From Ardenticatenaceae bacterium (GTDB lineage: Bacteria; Chloroflexota; Anaerolineae; Promineifilales; Promineifilaceae), in assembly GCA_020634395.1 (NCBI GenBank), contig JACKBU010000026.1, positions 15,918 to 79,917 of the forward strand: a stretch of 64,000 nucleotides of DNA, read 5' to 3'. The notes under the pieces are model-generated. The model did no database searches, was not told where the DNA came from, and saw only the letters and a program-made list of their open reading frames with translations. Positions within the stretch are counted from its first letter, which is position 1, and each line of letters begins with the position of its first letter. Below, piece by piece: positions 41,128-50,016 of this stretch. The position numbers were made by a program, and so were the translations under genes.

Positions 41128-43140
41128 ATGAGATTTTATCGTTCACGTATGTTGATAGGGCTAACGGCCGTTCTCGTTTTGCTGCTGGCCCTGGCGGCGT
41201 GCGGCGGCGGCGAGGAAGTTGTGCCCACGCCAGAACCGCCGCAGGCGACCGATGTTCCCGCCCCAACGGACACACCCGAACCCCCGCCTCCGACGGACAC
41301 GGCCGTGCCCGTGCCCACAGATACGCCCGAACCCACGGCCACTGCTGTCCCAGAGCCGGTGGCCGCCCTGACCGATTTTGTCAGCGAAGAAGCGGGCCTG
41401 AGCCTCAGTTACCCCGAAGGCTGGTTTGAAGGCGGGCTGCCGGGCTTCAACATTTTCGCATCCACCGAAGCCGCTCTCACCGGCGACAATCCGGGTACCG
41501 ACGGACCGGTAGCCCTGGTTGTGACCGGTTCAACGAGCGATTTCACCTCGACCGATCCGGAAGAAGCTATCAACGAGGTCATCACGGAGTTTGATCTGGG
41601 CGATAACGATACGATAGTCGAAGGTCCAACCGCTTTTACCGTCAATGGCCAGGATGCCGTCTACACCATTATTGAGACAGAAAGCGATAATGGCGATCCC
41701 CTCACGGCCTATGTTGCCCTGGTGATCAACGGCGACTATTCCGCCATTCTGGTTGGTGCGGCCCCAAGAGATCAGGCCAAGGAGTACATGGGCACGTTTG
41801 CAGCCATGGCCGAGACCATTGAGGTCAGCGAACCGGCTGCGACGACTTCGGACGTCAGCACGGGCGACCAGGTTTCCGAGGGAATTTTGCTGTATGGCGA
41901 CAGCGTCGAGGCCAGCCTGACGGATGCCGGTTCCTCTAGTTGGGACTTCATCGGTCTGGAAGGCGAGGTCGTGAATGTGACGGTGGAGCCGCAGGGCGAC
42001 CTGGACGTGGTAGTCGATATTCTGGATGAAAGCGGCGCTTCCATTTTGGATTTCCCGGTGGACAATTCCTTTGGCGTAGAAGAAATCACGGATCTGGCGA
42101 TTCCCGGCAGCGGCACCTTCACGATTGTGGTATCCGGCTATGATGGGGCTACAGGTGATTATTCCCTGACGTTGACGGAAGCAGGCACTGGAGTAGCAGC
42201 GGGTGACGTCAGTGGACAAATCGTCTACAGTGAAATCACTTCTGGTTCTGTCGATGGAATCAATGAAGCTTTGTACACCTTTGAAGCCACAGGCGGTGAG
42301 TATGTAGACATCACCGTCTCGCCGACGAGTGAGGAAATGGACGTGGTGGTGGACGTGCTGGACGCAAACGGCCGTTCCCTCCTGGATGAACCGGCCGATA
42401 ACTCTTACGACACCGAATACATCCGCATTTTGCCCATCCCCGAAGATGGCACGTATACACTTTCGGTAAGCGGTTATGATGGTGCAGCAGGCGATTTCGA
42501 CATTTTGGTGGAGGAGTCGTACCTCAGCCAACCGGCTAACTTCCTCTTTGCCTCCGACGAATTGACCGACGCGGAAGAGACCCATGACTTCCCCTTCTAC
42601 GCCTTTGCCGATGACCTGGTTGTTGCTCAGGTAGACCCGGTGGAATTGGAGTTCGACGTGGTGCTGCAAGTTTACAGCGACGCGAGTAATGAAATGCTCG
42701 ATGAAGTGGATGCCAACACCGGTTTTGAAGAACTGCTCTTCACCGTTCCCGAAGATGGAAATTACTATTTCCGGATAGTTGGGTTTGAAGGCAGCACGGG
42801 CAGCTATGACATCACGCTGGTTGGTTCAGATCTGGTGACATTTGAAACGGCCGTGGGCGATCAGATCATCGGCCGCTTTGGTCCGGATAGCTACATGGAA
42901 TACATGATTCGCGCTTCGGCCGGCGACACCATCAATCTGGTTGCCAAGACCGAAGACGACCTCGACCTGATCCTGCAAATCCGCGATTTCGATGACAACG
43001 TTCTGGCCGAAGCCGACGATGGTTTTTCCGGCGAAGGCGAGGAACTAAGCTACACCTTCGAACAGGAAGATGTTTATATTATCCGCGTCAGCGATTTCTT
43101 TGAAGCAGGTTCGGGTAAGTTTATCCTGTCAATCGAGTAA
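41128..43140 (+). CDS. Lipoprotein with four PPC-type beta-sandwich repeats
   Basis: A 670-residue secreted lipoprotein. The signal peptide ends LLALAAC (Cys about 26); a Pro/Thr-rich linker follows to about 80. A domain at about 85-240 resembles PsbP/DUF1795-like folds (AGLSLSYPEGWF, FTVNGQDAVYTIIET). Four pre-peptidase C-terminal repeats of about 105 residues follow, each with a D-V/L-D-V/L-V-V/L-D/Q-V/I-x-D core and a closing G-T-Y/F-x-I-x-V-S-G-Y-D-G-A-T-G-D-Y motif. The protein is very acidic. It probably binds calcium or polymers at the surface; no catalytic site is seen. AGGAGG 7 nt upstream fixes the ATG at 41128. A terminator follows. Confidence 0.82.
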   Translation: MRFYRSRMLIGLTAVLVLLLALAACGGGEEVVPTPEPPQATDVPAPTDTPEPPPPTDTAVPVPTDTPEPTATAVPEPVAALTDFVSEEAGLSLSYPEGWFEGGLPGFNIFASTEAALTGDNPGTDGPVALVVTGSTSDFTSTDPEEAINEVITEFDLGDNDTIVEGPTAFTVNGQDAVYTIIETESDNGDPLTAYVALVINGDYSAILVGAAPRDQAKEYMGTFAAMAETIEVSEPAATTSDVSTGDQVSEGILLYGDSVEASLTDAGSSSWDFIGLEGEVVNVTVEPQGDLDVVVDILDESGASILDFPVDNSFGVEEITDLAIPGSGTFTIVVSGYDGATGDYSLTLTEAGTGVAAGDVSGQIVYSEITSGSVDGINEALYTFEATGGEYVDITVSPTSEEMDVVVDVLDANGRSLLDEPADNSYDTEYIRILPIPEDGTYTLSVSGYDGAAGDFDILVEESYLSQPANFLFASDELTDAEETHDFPFYAFADDLVVAQVDPVELEFDVVLQVYSDASNEMLDEVDANTGFEELLFTVPEDGNYYFRIVGFEGSTGSYDITLVGSDLVTFETAVGDQIIGRFGPDSYMEYMIRASAGDTINLVAKTEDDLDLILQIRDFDDNVLAEADDGFSGEGEELSYTFEQEDVYIIRVSDFFEAGSGKFILSIE

Positions 43141-43183
43141 GAGTCTATCGTTTTGCCGGCCGATCGGGCCGTAAATTAACCAG

Positions 43184-43218
43184 AAAGGCCGCCGGGGGAG
43201 AACGTCGGCGGCCTTTTT
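43184..43218 (+). terminator. Intrinsic terminator after the PPC lipoprotein
   Basis: Perfect 11-bp G+C-rich stem AAAGGCCGCCG / CGGCGGCCTTT with loop GGGGAGAACGT and a run of five T. Confidence 0.92.
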
Positions 43219-43319
43219 GCGTATCTGATTTGACCCTGATGGGTTATAAAAGGGGTATGTGAGACGGCCGTTCTGCCTTATCCCTTTCGGCAGGCGGCCT
43301 TATTTTGGGAAAAGTGCGC

Positions 43320-44573
43320 ATGAATCTAAACAAACGACGCGTCGTCATTACCGGGATGGGGACCATCAATCCGTTAGGCCACGATGTAGCCTCGACCTGG
43401 CAGCGTGCGCTCAAGGGCCAGAGCGGCGTTGGCCCTATTACCCTCTTCGACGCCAGCGACCTGAAGACCCAGATTGCCGGCGAGGTAAAGGATTTTGACC
43501 CCGAGAGCCTGTTTGGGCGCAAAGACGCGCGCCGTATGGACCGCGTGACACAGTTGGCGCTGGCGGCGGCTCAACAGGCCATCAACGACGCCCAACTGCC
43601 CATTTCGGAATCCAACCGCCACCGCATGGGTGTGATTATCGGCAGCGGAATGGGCATTATGCAGCCGATTATCGACAGCCAACAGACGCTGCAGGAGCGG
43701 GGCGGCAACCGGGTAAGCCCATTTTTTGTGCCCATGATGCTGGCCGACACGCCGGCCGCGCTTATTTCCATCCAGTTTGGGCTATGCGGGCCGAACCTGG
43801 TTTTATTTACGGCCTGCGCCAGCGGTAACAACGCGCTGGGCGAGGCCATGCGTCAGGTGCAGGCGGGCTCGGCCGATGTGATGCTGGCCGGAGGTACGGA
43901 AGCGTGCATCCTGCCGCTGGCTATGGCCGGATTTGGGGTGATGGGGGCCATTTCCACGCGTAACGATGCGCCGCAGGCGGCGTCACGGCCGTTTGACCGG
44001 ACTCGTGACGGCTTTGTGGTCAGTGAGGGGGCGGCCGTGTTGGTGCTGGAAGAACTGGACCATGCTCTGGCAAGGCAGGCCACCATTTACGGAGAACTGG
44101 CGGGTTATGGGGCCACGGCTGACGCTTATCACATTTCTATGCCGGCGGAAGATGGGACCGGGGCGGCGCAGGCGATGGCCCTGGCGTTAGAAGAGGCGGG
44201 GATACGGCCGTCAGACGTCCACTACATCAACGCCCACGGCACCAGCACCCCCCTCAACGATAAAAGTGAAACGGCAGCCATCAAAAAAGTCTTCGGCGAA
44301 GCCGCCTACAACGTGCCGATCAGTTCAACCAAATCGGTTCACGGACATTTGCTGGGGGCCACCGGGGCGTTAGAAGCCATTCTTTGCCTGCAGGCTCTAA
44401 ACGAAGGCCTGATTCCGCCCACCATCAACTACCAAACGCCCGATCCCGACTGCGACCTGGACTACGTGCCGAACGAGGCACGTCCGGCCGAACTGCAAAC
44501 TGCCCTATCCAACACGTTTGGTCTGGGCGGGCACAACGCCACGCTGGTATTTCGTCGCTGGTCAGGCTCCTAA
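43320..44573 (+). CDS. fabF: Beta-ketoacyl-ACP synthase II
   Basis: FabF condenses malonyl-ACP with acyl-ACP in fatty acid elongation. The 417-residue thiolase-fold protein has RRVVITGMGTINPLG at the N terminus, the catalytic Cys in LFTACASGNNALGEA, and the two catalytic His in INAHGTSTPLNDKSE and TKSVHGHLLGATGALE. SRPFDRTRDGFVVSEGAA and the glycine-rich C-terminal NTFGLGGHNATLVF are also typical. ATG 43320 is the family-length start; TTG 43305 is upstream in frame. It is not in a fab cluster here. It is convergent with the DUF2085 gene, whose stop is 2 nt away. The ACGGCCGT copy at 43985 encodes the conserved R-P of SRPFD. Confidence 0.95.
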   Translation: MNLNKRRVVITGMGTINPLGHDVASTWQRALKGQSGVGPITLFDASDLKTQIAGEVKDFDPESLFGRKDARRMDRVTQLALAAAQQAINDAQLPISESNRHRMGVIIGSGMGIMQPIIDSQQTLQERGGNRVSPFFVPMMLADTPAALISIQFGLCGPNLVLFTACASGNNALGEAMRQVQAGSADVMLAGGTEACILPLAMAGFGVMGAISTRNDAPQAASRPFDRTRDGFVVSEGAAVLVLEELDHALARQATIYGELAGYGATADAYHISMPAEDGTGAAQAMALALEEAGIRPSDVHYINAHGTSTPLNDKSETAAIKKVFGEAAYNVPISSTKSVHGHLLGATGALEAILCLQALNEGLIPPTINYQTPDPDCDLDYVPNEARPAELQTALSNTFGLGGHNATLVFRRWSGS

Positions 44574-44575
44574 AA

Positions 44576-45391
44576 TCAACTTTCTTCAGCCGGTTTTAGT
44601 TCGCCAATGCGTGTCAATTTTTCTTCCAGGTCAACGGCCGTTGACTGCATCCCTTCTTCCACATGAGGGTAGGCCAACCAAACGAGCGAAAAGCCAAAAA
44701 TTGCCCCCGTCAGCAGCCGCAGCCAGGGCGTGCTTTCGCGTAGGGGAAAAATGTTGTTGAGGAAGCCAAGAGCCGGGCTGGCCGTGCCATATTGGCTGAA
44801 CAGCTGGCTAAAACCATCCAAAGCGATAGGCCCCATGCCAAAAATAAGAAAGGCCCATAGGGGTAAGGGCTTGATTTTGTAACGCTTACGCAGCAGGCCA
44901 TAAAGCAATCCACCAAGCAAGACAAACAAGTAAATGCCAATATCGCGCTCGCAGAGGGCCATCTTGTAGCCCATTTGCTCGTTGCCTACAAAGCGGCGCG
45001 CTGCCAGCAGGAACGTCATCCACTGGGCCGGGTCGGTAGAGATGCCGGCGAATTCTGGCACGTCTGGCATGTAAGCCTCGATTGGCGTCAGGTCTGTGCC
45101 GGCAATAGCGCGCGGATAGGCGATCTGGTCCCCGAAGAGGAAGAAGGAGCGCGAGGCCATTTGATGGCACATCGGGCTGTAGACGGTGTAGATGACGCGC
45201 CCGGCGCCGGTCAGTCCGGTTTCCATCAAGACAGGCGCCAGCATCGGCAGGCCCACGTAAATGGCGATGGCGATGTTAAAGACTGCCAGCCAGTGGCGGC
45301 TGAAGTGGTAGATGAGTTTGTCTATGCCGACAACCAGGGAGCGCTGACGGCCGGTTACCGGCTTTTTTTGCGGTGAATAAGGAGAGGTCAT
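44576..45391 (-). CDS. DUF2085 membrane protein
   Basis: A 271-residue protein with about five membrane helices. The DUF2085 signature is present: YSPMCHQMASRSFFLFG (C-H-Q) and, about 70 residues on, YKMALCERDIGIYLFVLLGGLLYGLL (C-x-R-D-x-G-I-Y). Its function is unknown; the paired Cys/His residues suggest metal, heme or thiol chemistry. It lies 35 nt downstream of tlpA in the cytochrome c biogenesis operon, which supports a redox or heme link (inference). Between the two motifs is a longer loop than I would expect for the family (YPRAIAGTDLTPIEAYMPDVPEFAG), probably extracytoplasmic. Confidence 0.82.
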   Translation of the reverse strand: MTSPYSPQKKPVTGRQRSLVVGIDKLIYHFSRHWLAVFNIAIAIYVGLPMLAPVLMETGLTGAGRVIYTVYSPMCHQMASRSFFLFGDQIAYPRAIAGTDLTPIEAYMPDVPEFAGISTDPAQWMTFLLAARRFVGNEQMGYKMALCERDIGIYLFVLLGGLLYGLLRKRYKIKPLPLWAFLIFGMGPIALDGFSQLFSQYGTASPALGFLNNIFPLRESTPWLRLLTGAIFGFSLVWLAYPHVEEGMQSTAVDLEEKLTRIGELKPAEES

Positions 45392-45426
45392 GGCGTATTC
45401 CTAATGCGGCACGGGGTCGCCGCTAT

Positions 45427-46083
45427 TCAATCGGCGCTGTGGATGGTGGCGGTCAGATACGATTCGATTTGCTGGTCGGTGAGCAAGCCGCGGTGCACGG
45501 CCGTTATCTTGCCCGTCGCATCGATAAAATAGCTGGATGGGAAGTTGAACACATTATACAGGTGAGAAACTTCACCGTCGGCATCCAGCAAAGGCGTAAA
45601 CGTCAGCTCTAGTTCGTCGAAAAACCGGGTGACTTCCTGGTGGGTTTCCTGCGCGTTGACAGCCAGAATGACCAGATCATCATCCTGGTGGGCTTCGTAA
45701 GCGGCCTCCAAAGCAGGCATTTCGACGCGGCAAGGAGCGCACCAGGTAGCCCAGAAGTTCAGGATAACCGGCTGGCCGCGAAAAGATTCCAGGTCGACGA
45801 CGTTGCCGTCCAGGTCGTGGAGGTAGAAGTTAACGGCCGTGTCTCCCACGTCCAGAATTTCGCTGCTGCTGGCCGGAAGCTGTGCTACCTGGGCGTTGCC
45901 AGATTGAGCGGAAAGTTGAGGGAATACGGCCGTTTCGTCTGACTTTTCTCCACCCAGCAGGTTGCCGCCAAACAGCAGCAGTGAGAGCGCCAGACCCAAT
46001 AAAACGGCGCCGCCCACCAACAGAAGAGAGGAACGGCCGTGTTTCTTCTCCGCCCCGGGTGATGATTCCGCTACCTTGGTCAT
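45427..46083 (-). CDS. TlpA/ResA-like membrane-anchored thioredoxin
   Basis: A 218-residue protein with an N-terminal membrane anchor (about 20-40) and an extracytoplasmic thioredoxin domain with active site NFWATWCAPCRVEMPALEAAYE. A cis-Pro follows in YNVFNFPSSYFIDATGKI. TlpA/ResA proteins reduce the CXXCH of apocytochrome c before heme attachment, fed with electrons by CcdA. The ATG 46083 overlaps the ccdA stop (ATGA), giving tight coupling to that partner. The nearby ccm genes support this role. A linker of about 45 residues separates anchor and domain. Confidence 0.92.
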   Translation of the reverse strand: MTKVAESSPGAEKKHGRSSLLLVGGAVLLGLALSLLLFGGNLLGGEKSDETAVFPQLSAQSGNAQVAQLPASSSEILDVGDTAVNFYLHDLDGNVVDLESFRGQPVILNFWATWCAPCRVEMPALEAAYEAHQDDDLVILAVNAQETHQEVTRFFDELELTFTPLLDADGEVSHLYNVFNFPSSYFIDATGKITAVHRGLLTDQQIESYLTATIHSAD

Positions 46084-47192
46084 TGGGAAAACAGCGAGAT
46101 CAACCGCTCTTCCTGCACCGCCAGCCATTCCGACAGCGCCGGAGGAATAATGTTGTTGAAGAAGGCAAGTTGGGCTTCCAGCATTAAGACACCCATCAAT
46201 ATAAACAGGGCCCCGCTGATCAACTGTGTCGAGTGCAGTCGAATAGTGACATGTTTACCCTCAGAACTGGTAAACACCCACAAGGCCGCCCCTAAAACCG
46301 CCAGCACCAACAGGCCGATCTGCATCGCCGCCGTGACTTCATACCCCTGCATGAACGAGAAATTGCGCACACCATATTCAAAAGTAGCCACCAGGATACG
46401 CCAGATCGCCAGCGCCCAGACCAGAGCCACCACAAAAACATGGGTGTCCCAGTCCCAACCTTTACCCCTCAGCGCCCGCCAAAACAGGCTCTGGCGGCTC
46501 ATACGGCCAAAGAAGGTGGAAACAATCAACAGGGGCAGACCCAGCCCAATGGTGTAAATAAACAGCAGCATCATGCCGCGCCACACCGATGTGGTTTGCG
46601 CTGCCAGGGTCAGCACGGACCCTAGGATAGGACCGACACAACTAGACCATCCCACAGCAAACGTCAGACCAAACAGATACGAGCCGCGAACAGTGGCGCT
46701 ATACTGTTGGCCACCCGCTGACTTGACTCCGCCAAAGCCCATTCCCAACAGGCTCATCACCCCAAAAATAAGGATGATAGAACCGCCGACCAACAGCAGC
46801 AGCTGTTGGTTTTGCAGCAGGACCCGGCCTACGGCGAAGCCCACCGCGCCCAGAAGGCTGAAAGTGGTTGCCAACCCCAGCATGAAAGCCAGCGTATTGG
46901 CGGCAATTCGCTGCCGCTCGCTCTGGAAAGCAAAGGCAAAATAAGCAGTCAGCACCGGCAGGGTACAGGGCGATACAAAGCTTAACAGACCGGCAAAAAA
47001 GGCTAAAACGGCCAGTACAATAAAAGGCTGTGTTTGAATGCCAAAGGCAAACTGGCTGCCGGTGGAGGATTGGGTCAGCGTGCCCAACACCAGAAAGAGA
47101 ACAACGATGAAAACAGCTACCAACAGCAGCCACTGCCCGGTAGACAGGCTGCGCAGCCGCCCTGGTATGGATGTAGATTTTAGCATAGACAT
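46080..47192 (-). CDS. ccdA: Cytochrome c biogenesis protein CcdA
   Basis: CcdA carries electrons from cytoplasmic thioredoxin across the membrane. The 370-residue protein has the core six-helix unit with the redox Cys in LLSFVSPCTLPVLTAYFAF and in LTFAVGWSSCVGPILGSVLTL. It is longer than the usual 220-240 residues: an N-terminal helix (about 18-40) is added, and a C-terminal extension of about 110 residues contains two more helices. It overlaps tlpA by 4 nt and follows the CcmD-like gene by 116 nt. The gene contains no ACGGCCGT copy, unlike most of the window. Confidence 0.93.
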   Translation of the reverse strand: MSMLKSTSIPGRLRSLSTGQWLLLVAVFIVVLFLVLGTLTQSSTGSQFAFGIQTQPFIVLAVLAFFAGLLSFVSPCTLPVLTAYFAFAFQSERQRIAANTLAFMLGLATTFSLLGAVGFAVGRVLLQNQQLLLLVGGSIILIFGVMSLLGMGFGGVKSAGGQQYSATVRGSYLFGLTFAVGWSSCVGPILGSVLTLAAQTTSVWRGMMLLFIYTIGLGLPLLIVSTFFGRMSRQSLFWRALRGKGWDWDTHVFVVALVWALAIWRILVATFEYGVRNFSFMQGYEVTAAMQIGLLVLAVLGAALWVFTSSEGKHVTIRLHSTQLISGALFILMGVLMLEAQLAFFNNIIPPALSEWLAVQEERLISLFSQ

Positions 47193-47308
47193 ACTCCCCT
47201 TGAATGAAGGATCTTCCGCATTCTTAGATGTGGCTGGAATAGATATTCTTACCGTTTACCCACTTCGAACGCGACAAAGACTTCAATTTTGGGAAACCTG
47301 CGCGGAAT

Positions 47309-47521
47309 TTACTTTTCTTCCTCTTCCAAGATTTGCCCCATCAGGCGCAGGTCTTTTTGAAGATTTCGCTGACGGACGGCCAGGCTGACGATGTAAACCA
47401 TGGCAATCAGCCACATCACAAAGTAGCCTAAGACGAGATAATTGTTGAATTGATTGGCCACATCTTGACGAGCCACATCGGCCGTTTGCAGGAGCGTTGT
47501 AAGAAAAAACAGGGAAGGCAT
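47309..47521 (-). CDS. CcmD-like small membrane protein
   Basis: A 70-residue protein with one membrane helix (NYLVLGYFVMWLIAMVYIVSLAVRQRNLQKDLRLMGQ) followed by a basic then acidic tail. Size, position right after ccmC and the helix-RxxxLxxxL pattern fit CcmD, which in other systems helps release heme-loaded CcmE from CcmABC. The start codon overlaps the ccmC stop by 1 nt (TGATG), indicating translational coupling. Sequence conservation in CcmD is weak, so the call rests mainly on context. Confidence 0.75.
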   Translation of the reverse strand: MPSLFFLTTLLQTADVARQDVANQFNNYLVLGYFVMWLIAMVYIVSLAVRQRNLQKDLRLMGQILEEEEK

Positions 47522-48273
47522 CAGGCGTGTTCTCCTTGGAGATGGGCAGTTACCTGAATTTTCAGGTCTTTAACCGCATCAGAGAGTTGTTGCAGGCGAA
47601 TTCGGTTGAGAAGCCAGGCCACGTATAAAACGGAGAAGGCTGTCGTGCTGGCCATGAGGGTAATGCCCATTTTAGCCGAATCCAGGCCGGAAAACTCTTG
47701 TAATCCTTCGGAAGCGCCCTGGGCAGTTTCCATCGTGCCGCCTACGACGACGGGATGAATGTCGCGCAGGATGCGGATGCTAAGATAGGCCATGATGATG
47801 GTGACAAAAGCGACGATAACGTAAACGGCCGCAAAACGGCCGCGTCGTTCTTCATCTTCAATGGCGCCACGCAGCATGAAATAGGCGGCATAAGTAAGCC
47901 AGGCGACGGTGATGAGCGTCAGACGAGGGCTCCACAACCACCAGGTGTTCCAGGCTGGTTTGCCCCAAACGGAACCGGCCACAGTGGCCATCGTCAAGAA
48001 AACCAGACCGATTTCCACGGAAGCCAGGGCCAACGTATCCCATTTGCGGCTGTTCTGGCGCAGATACAAAACGCCCGCGGCCAGGGCCACAAAAAAGGCG
48101 ACTGCGCCTACCCAGGCCGAGCCGACGTGAAAGTAAAAGATGCGCTGAACGTTGCCCATTGTTTTTTCTACTGGCGCATAAAAGAAAATGACCAGCAGGG
48201 CGATAAAAATGGAGATGGCCGCAGCCCAGTTAAAGATGCGGACACTTTTGTCAAGCCGTGCGGAAGGTAACAT
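47521..48273 (-). CDS. ccmC: Heme exporter/handling protein CcmC
   Basis: A 250-residue membrane protein with six helices and the tryptophan-rich heme-handling motif GKPAWNTWWLWSPRLTLITVAWL (WWD-like). Flanking His are in IFYFHVGSAW and LRDIHPVVVGG, the two axial heme ligands. It presents heme for delivery to CcmE. The WWD motif reads W-L-W-S-P-R rather than W-x-W-D-x-R: the usual Asp is Ser, worth noting. It is followed by CcmD-like, and preceded by ccmB at 34 nt. ccmE, ccmF and ccmH are not in the window. Confidence 0.92.
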   Translation of the reverse strand: MLPSARLDKSVRIFNWAAAISIFIALLVIFFYAPVEKTMGNVQRIFYFHVGSAWVGAVAFFVALAAGVLYLRQNSRKWDTLALASVEIGLVFLTMATVAGSVWGKPAWNTWWLWSPRLTLITVAWLTYAAYFMLRGAIEDEERRGRFAAVYVIVAFVTIIMAYLSIRILRDIHPVVVGGTMETAQGASEGLQEFSGLDSAKMGITLMASTTAFSVLYVAWLLNRIRLQQLSDAVKDLKIQVTAHLQGEHA

Positions 48274-48306
48274 ACATCTTCTCCATTAAACTAAGAAAAA
48301 TCTTCG

Positions 48307-49035
48307 CTACGATTCTACAACAAAATGGTACGTCAAAAAACCAGCCGTCAACATGAGCAAATCATAAATGATGACGATGTATACGGCGCTTTGCACTTCG
48401 CCCCAGTCGGGCAGTTGGGGAAACATGTAGGCGGCTACGGCCGTTGCCGCCGGCAGCACCAGGGGCAAGGAGAGGGGCAGCAGCAGTACCGGCAGTAATA
48501 CTTCCCGGCTGCGGGTCTGGATGGTCATCGAGGTCACAATGACGCCGGCCGCCACATACCCAATGGTCCCTAAAACCAGCACCAGTAGGACGACAGGCCG
48601 CCATAATGGCTTATCGAAAAAGACGATAAACAGCAATACCAGGATGGCTTCCAGGGCCAGGGTAAACAACGTAATGCTGATGACTTTACCTATATAGATC
48701 GCGTTGCGGTGAATCGGCGCCATTAACAGCGCGTCGACTGTCTGGTTTTCACGTTCGATAGCCAGCGAGCGGTTGAGACCAAGCGTGCCCGCCAGCAAGA
48801 TGGTGGCCCACAGCAGCCCCGTAGCCACATTTCGCGCGGCATCCAGATTGGCTTCCAGGGCGAAATTGAACATCACGACGGTGACGACAGAAAACATAAC
48901 CATCACACTGATGGTTTGCCGGGTGTGCTGTTCGATGTGTAAATCTTTCCAGACGATGGCCAAAACGGCCGTTAAAAACGCCCGCGCTTCAGATTCGGGC
49001 GGCCGTGTCAGAGAGGTCTGTTCACTCATTGGCAT
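48307..49035 (-). CDS. ccmB: Heme exporter permease CcmB
   Basis: A membrane protein of about 242 residues with six helices, partner of CcmA. The N-terminal cytoplasmic AFLTAVLAIVWKDLHIEQHTRQTI is followed by SVMVMFSVVTVVMFNFAL, GLNRSLAIERENQTVDALLMAPIHRNAIYIGK (the coupling helix region typical of CcmB), and long hydrophobic stretches. It overlaps the ccmA stop by 14 nt if ATG 49035 is used, or 8 nt from ATG 49029. It acts with CcmA, CcmC and CcmD in releasing holo-CcmE. Confidence 0.9.
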   Translation of the reverse strand: MPMSEQTSLTRPPESEARAFLTAVLAIVWKDLHIEQHTRQTISVMVMFSVVTVVMFNFALEANLDAARNVATGLLWATILLAGTLGLNRSLAIERENQTVDALLMAPIHRNAIYIGKVISITLFTLALEAILVLLFIVFFDKPLWRPVVLLVLVLGTIGYVAAGVIVTSMTIQTRSREVLLPVLLLPLSLPLVLPAATAVAAYMFPQLPDWGEVQSAVYIVIIYDLLMLTAGFLTYHFVVES

Positions 49036-49765
49036 GCTGCTTTTCTCGTTGGTTTCGGGTGTAGTAGGTGTAAAGATTCAGAAACTCGGCGGCAGTTGCT
49101 TCCCGGCTGCTGATTTCGTGCACAATTTTGCCCCCGTTCAGGATGACTGTGCGATCGCATAAGTTCAAACCATGGGTCAGATCGTGGGTGATCATGAGGA
49201 TGGTACGGCCGTTTTCATGTTCCTGGCGCAGTAAATTATCCAAAAGCAGGCTGGCATCCTGATCCAGACCCGTATACGGTTCATCCAAAAGCAAAACGTC
49301 TGGCTCGTGCAAGGTAGCCCGGGCAATCGTCAAACGCTGCACCATCCCGCGCGAAAAGGTGCTCACTGGGTCGCGCTGTCGCGCAAACAAGCCTACCTTC
49401 TTCAGCGCCGCCATGACACGCTCCGTGGCATTATCCAGGCGATATAATCGGGCAAAGAAGTCCAGATTCTCCGCAGCCGTCAGATCGCCGTACAGCAGCG
49501 ATTGATGCGAGACAAAGCCGATATGCCGCCGCACCTTGGCCGCGTACTGCGGCAGCTGCCAGCCGCCGATTTGCACATAACCAGACGAAGGTTGCAGAAG
49601 GGTAGCCACAATGCGCATCAGTGTGGACTTGCCGGCGCCATTAGACCCTACCAGGGTGACAAATTCTCCTTCGGCTACCTCTAAATCGACGCCGCGCAGT
49701 ACTAAATTCATACCATACTGTTTTACCAACCCGTGGATATGAATCATTGGCGATGATGTTGTCAT
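49022..49765 (-). CDS. ccmA: Heme exporter ATPase CcmA
   Basis: A 247-residue ABC ATPase: Walker A VGSNGAGKSTLMRI (about 39-52), Q-loop FVSHQSLLYGDL, signature TFSRGMVQRLTIARA, Walker B VLLLDEPYTGLDQ, and H-loop ILMITHDLTHGL. The F-S-R-G-M-x-Q-R signature is characteristic of CcmA rather than of importer ATPases. It is the first gene of the ccmABCD-ccdA-tlpA-DUF2085 operon. A possible -10 (TATAAT on the minus strand, 49868-49863) lies about 100 nt upstream. Confidence 0.92.
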   Translation of the reverse strand: MTTSSPMIHIHGLVKQYGMNLVLRGVDLEVAEGEFVTLVGSNGAGKSTLMRIVATLLQPSSGYVQIGGWQLPQYAAKVRRHIGFVSHQSLLYGDLTAAENLDFFARLYRLDNATERVMAALKKVGLFARQRDPVSTFSRGMVQRLTIARATLHEPDVLLLDEPYTGLDQDASLLLDNLLRQEHENGRTILMITHDLTHGLNLCDRTVILNGGKIVHEISSREATAAEFLNLYTYYTRNQREKQHANE

Positions 49766-49862
49766 GTGAATTACTTACTCTCTACTCATTTTACCGGAGA
49801 CCCGGCTGACCCAATGATATGCGTAATCCCTTTTTACCGCTACAATCCCCGCGAATTCTAAG

Positions 49863-49868
49863 ATTATA
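49863..49868 (-). promoter_or_regulatory. Possible -10 element for the ccm operon
   Basis: Consensus TATAAT on the minus strand, 98 nt upstream of ccmA, but with no clear -35 and no TGn extension. Confidence 0.3.
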
Positions 49869-50016
49869 CAGAGGCATATGAGGAGGCGGGTAGTTGATAT
49901 ATCCATTAAAATTAAGAGCTTTAAGGGAGTCAAAATGGTGGCATTTGTGAGCTCTTACAGGAGTAAACCTACGAAGACCCTACGGGGAGTTGCCTCAAAT
50001 CTGACGTTTATCTATA

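Noticed and set aside
41530..42669. 379-codon minus-strand ORF
   Set aside because: Antisense of the PPC repeats; the repeat structure of the real gene keeps the frame open. No start signal.
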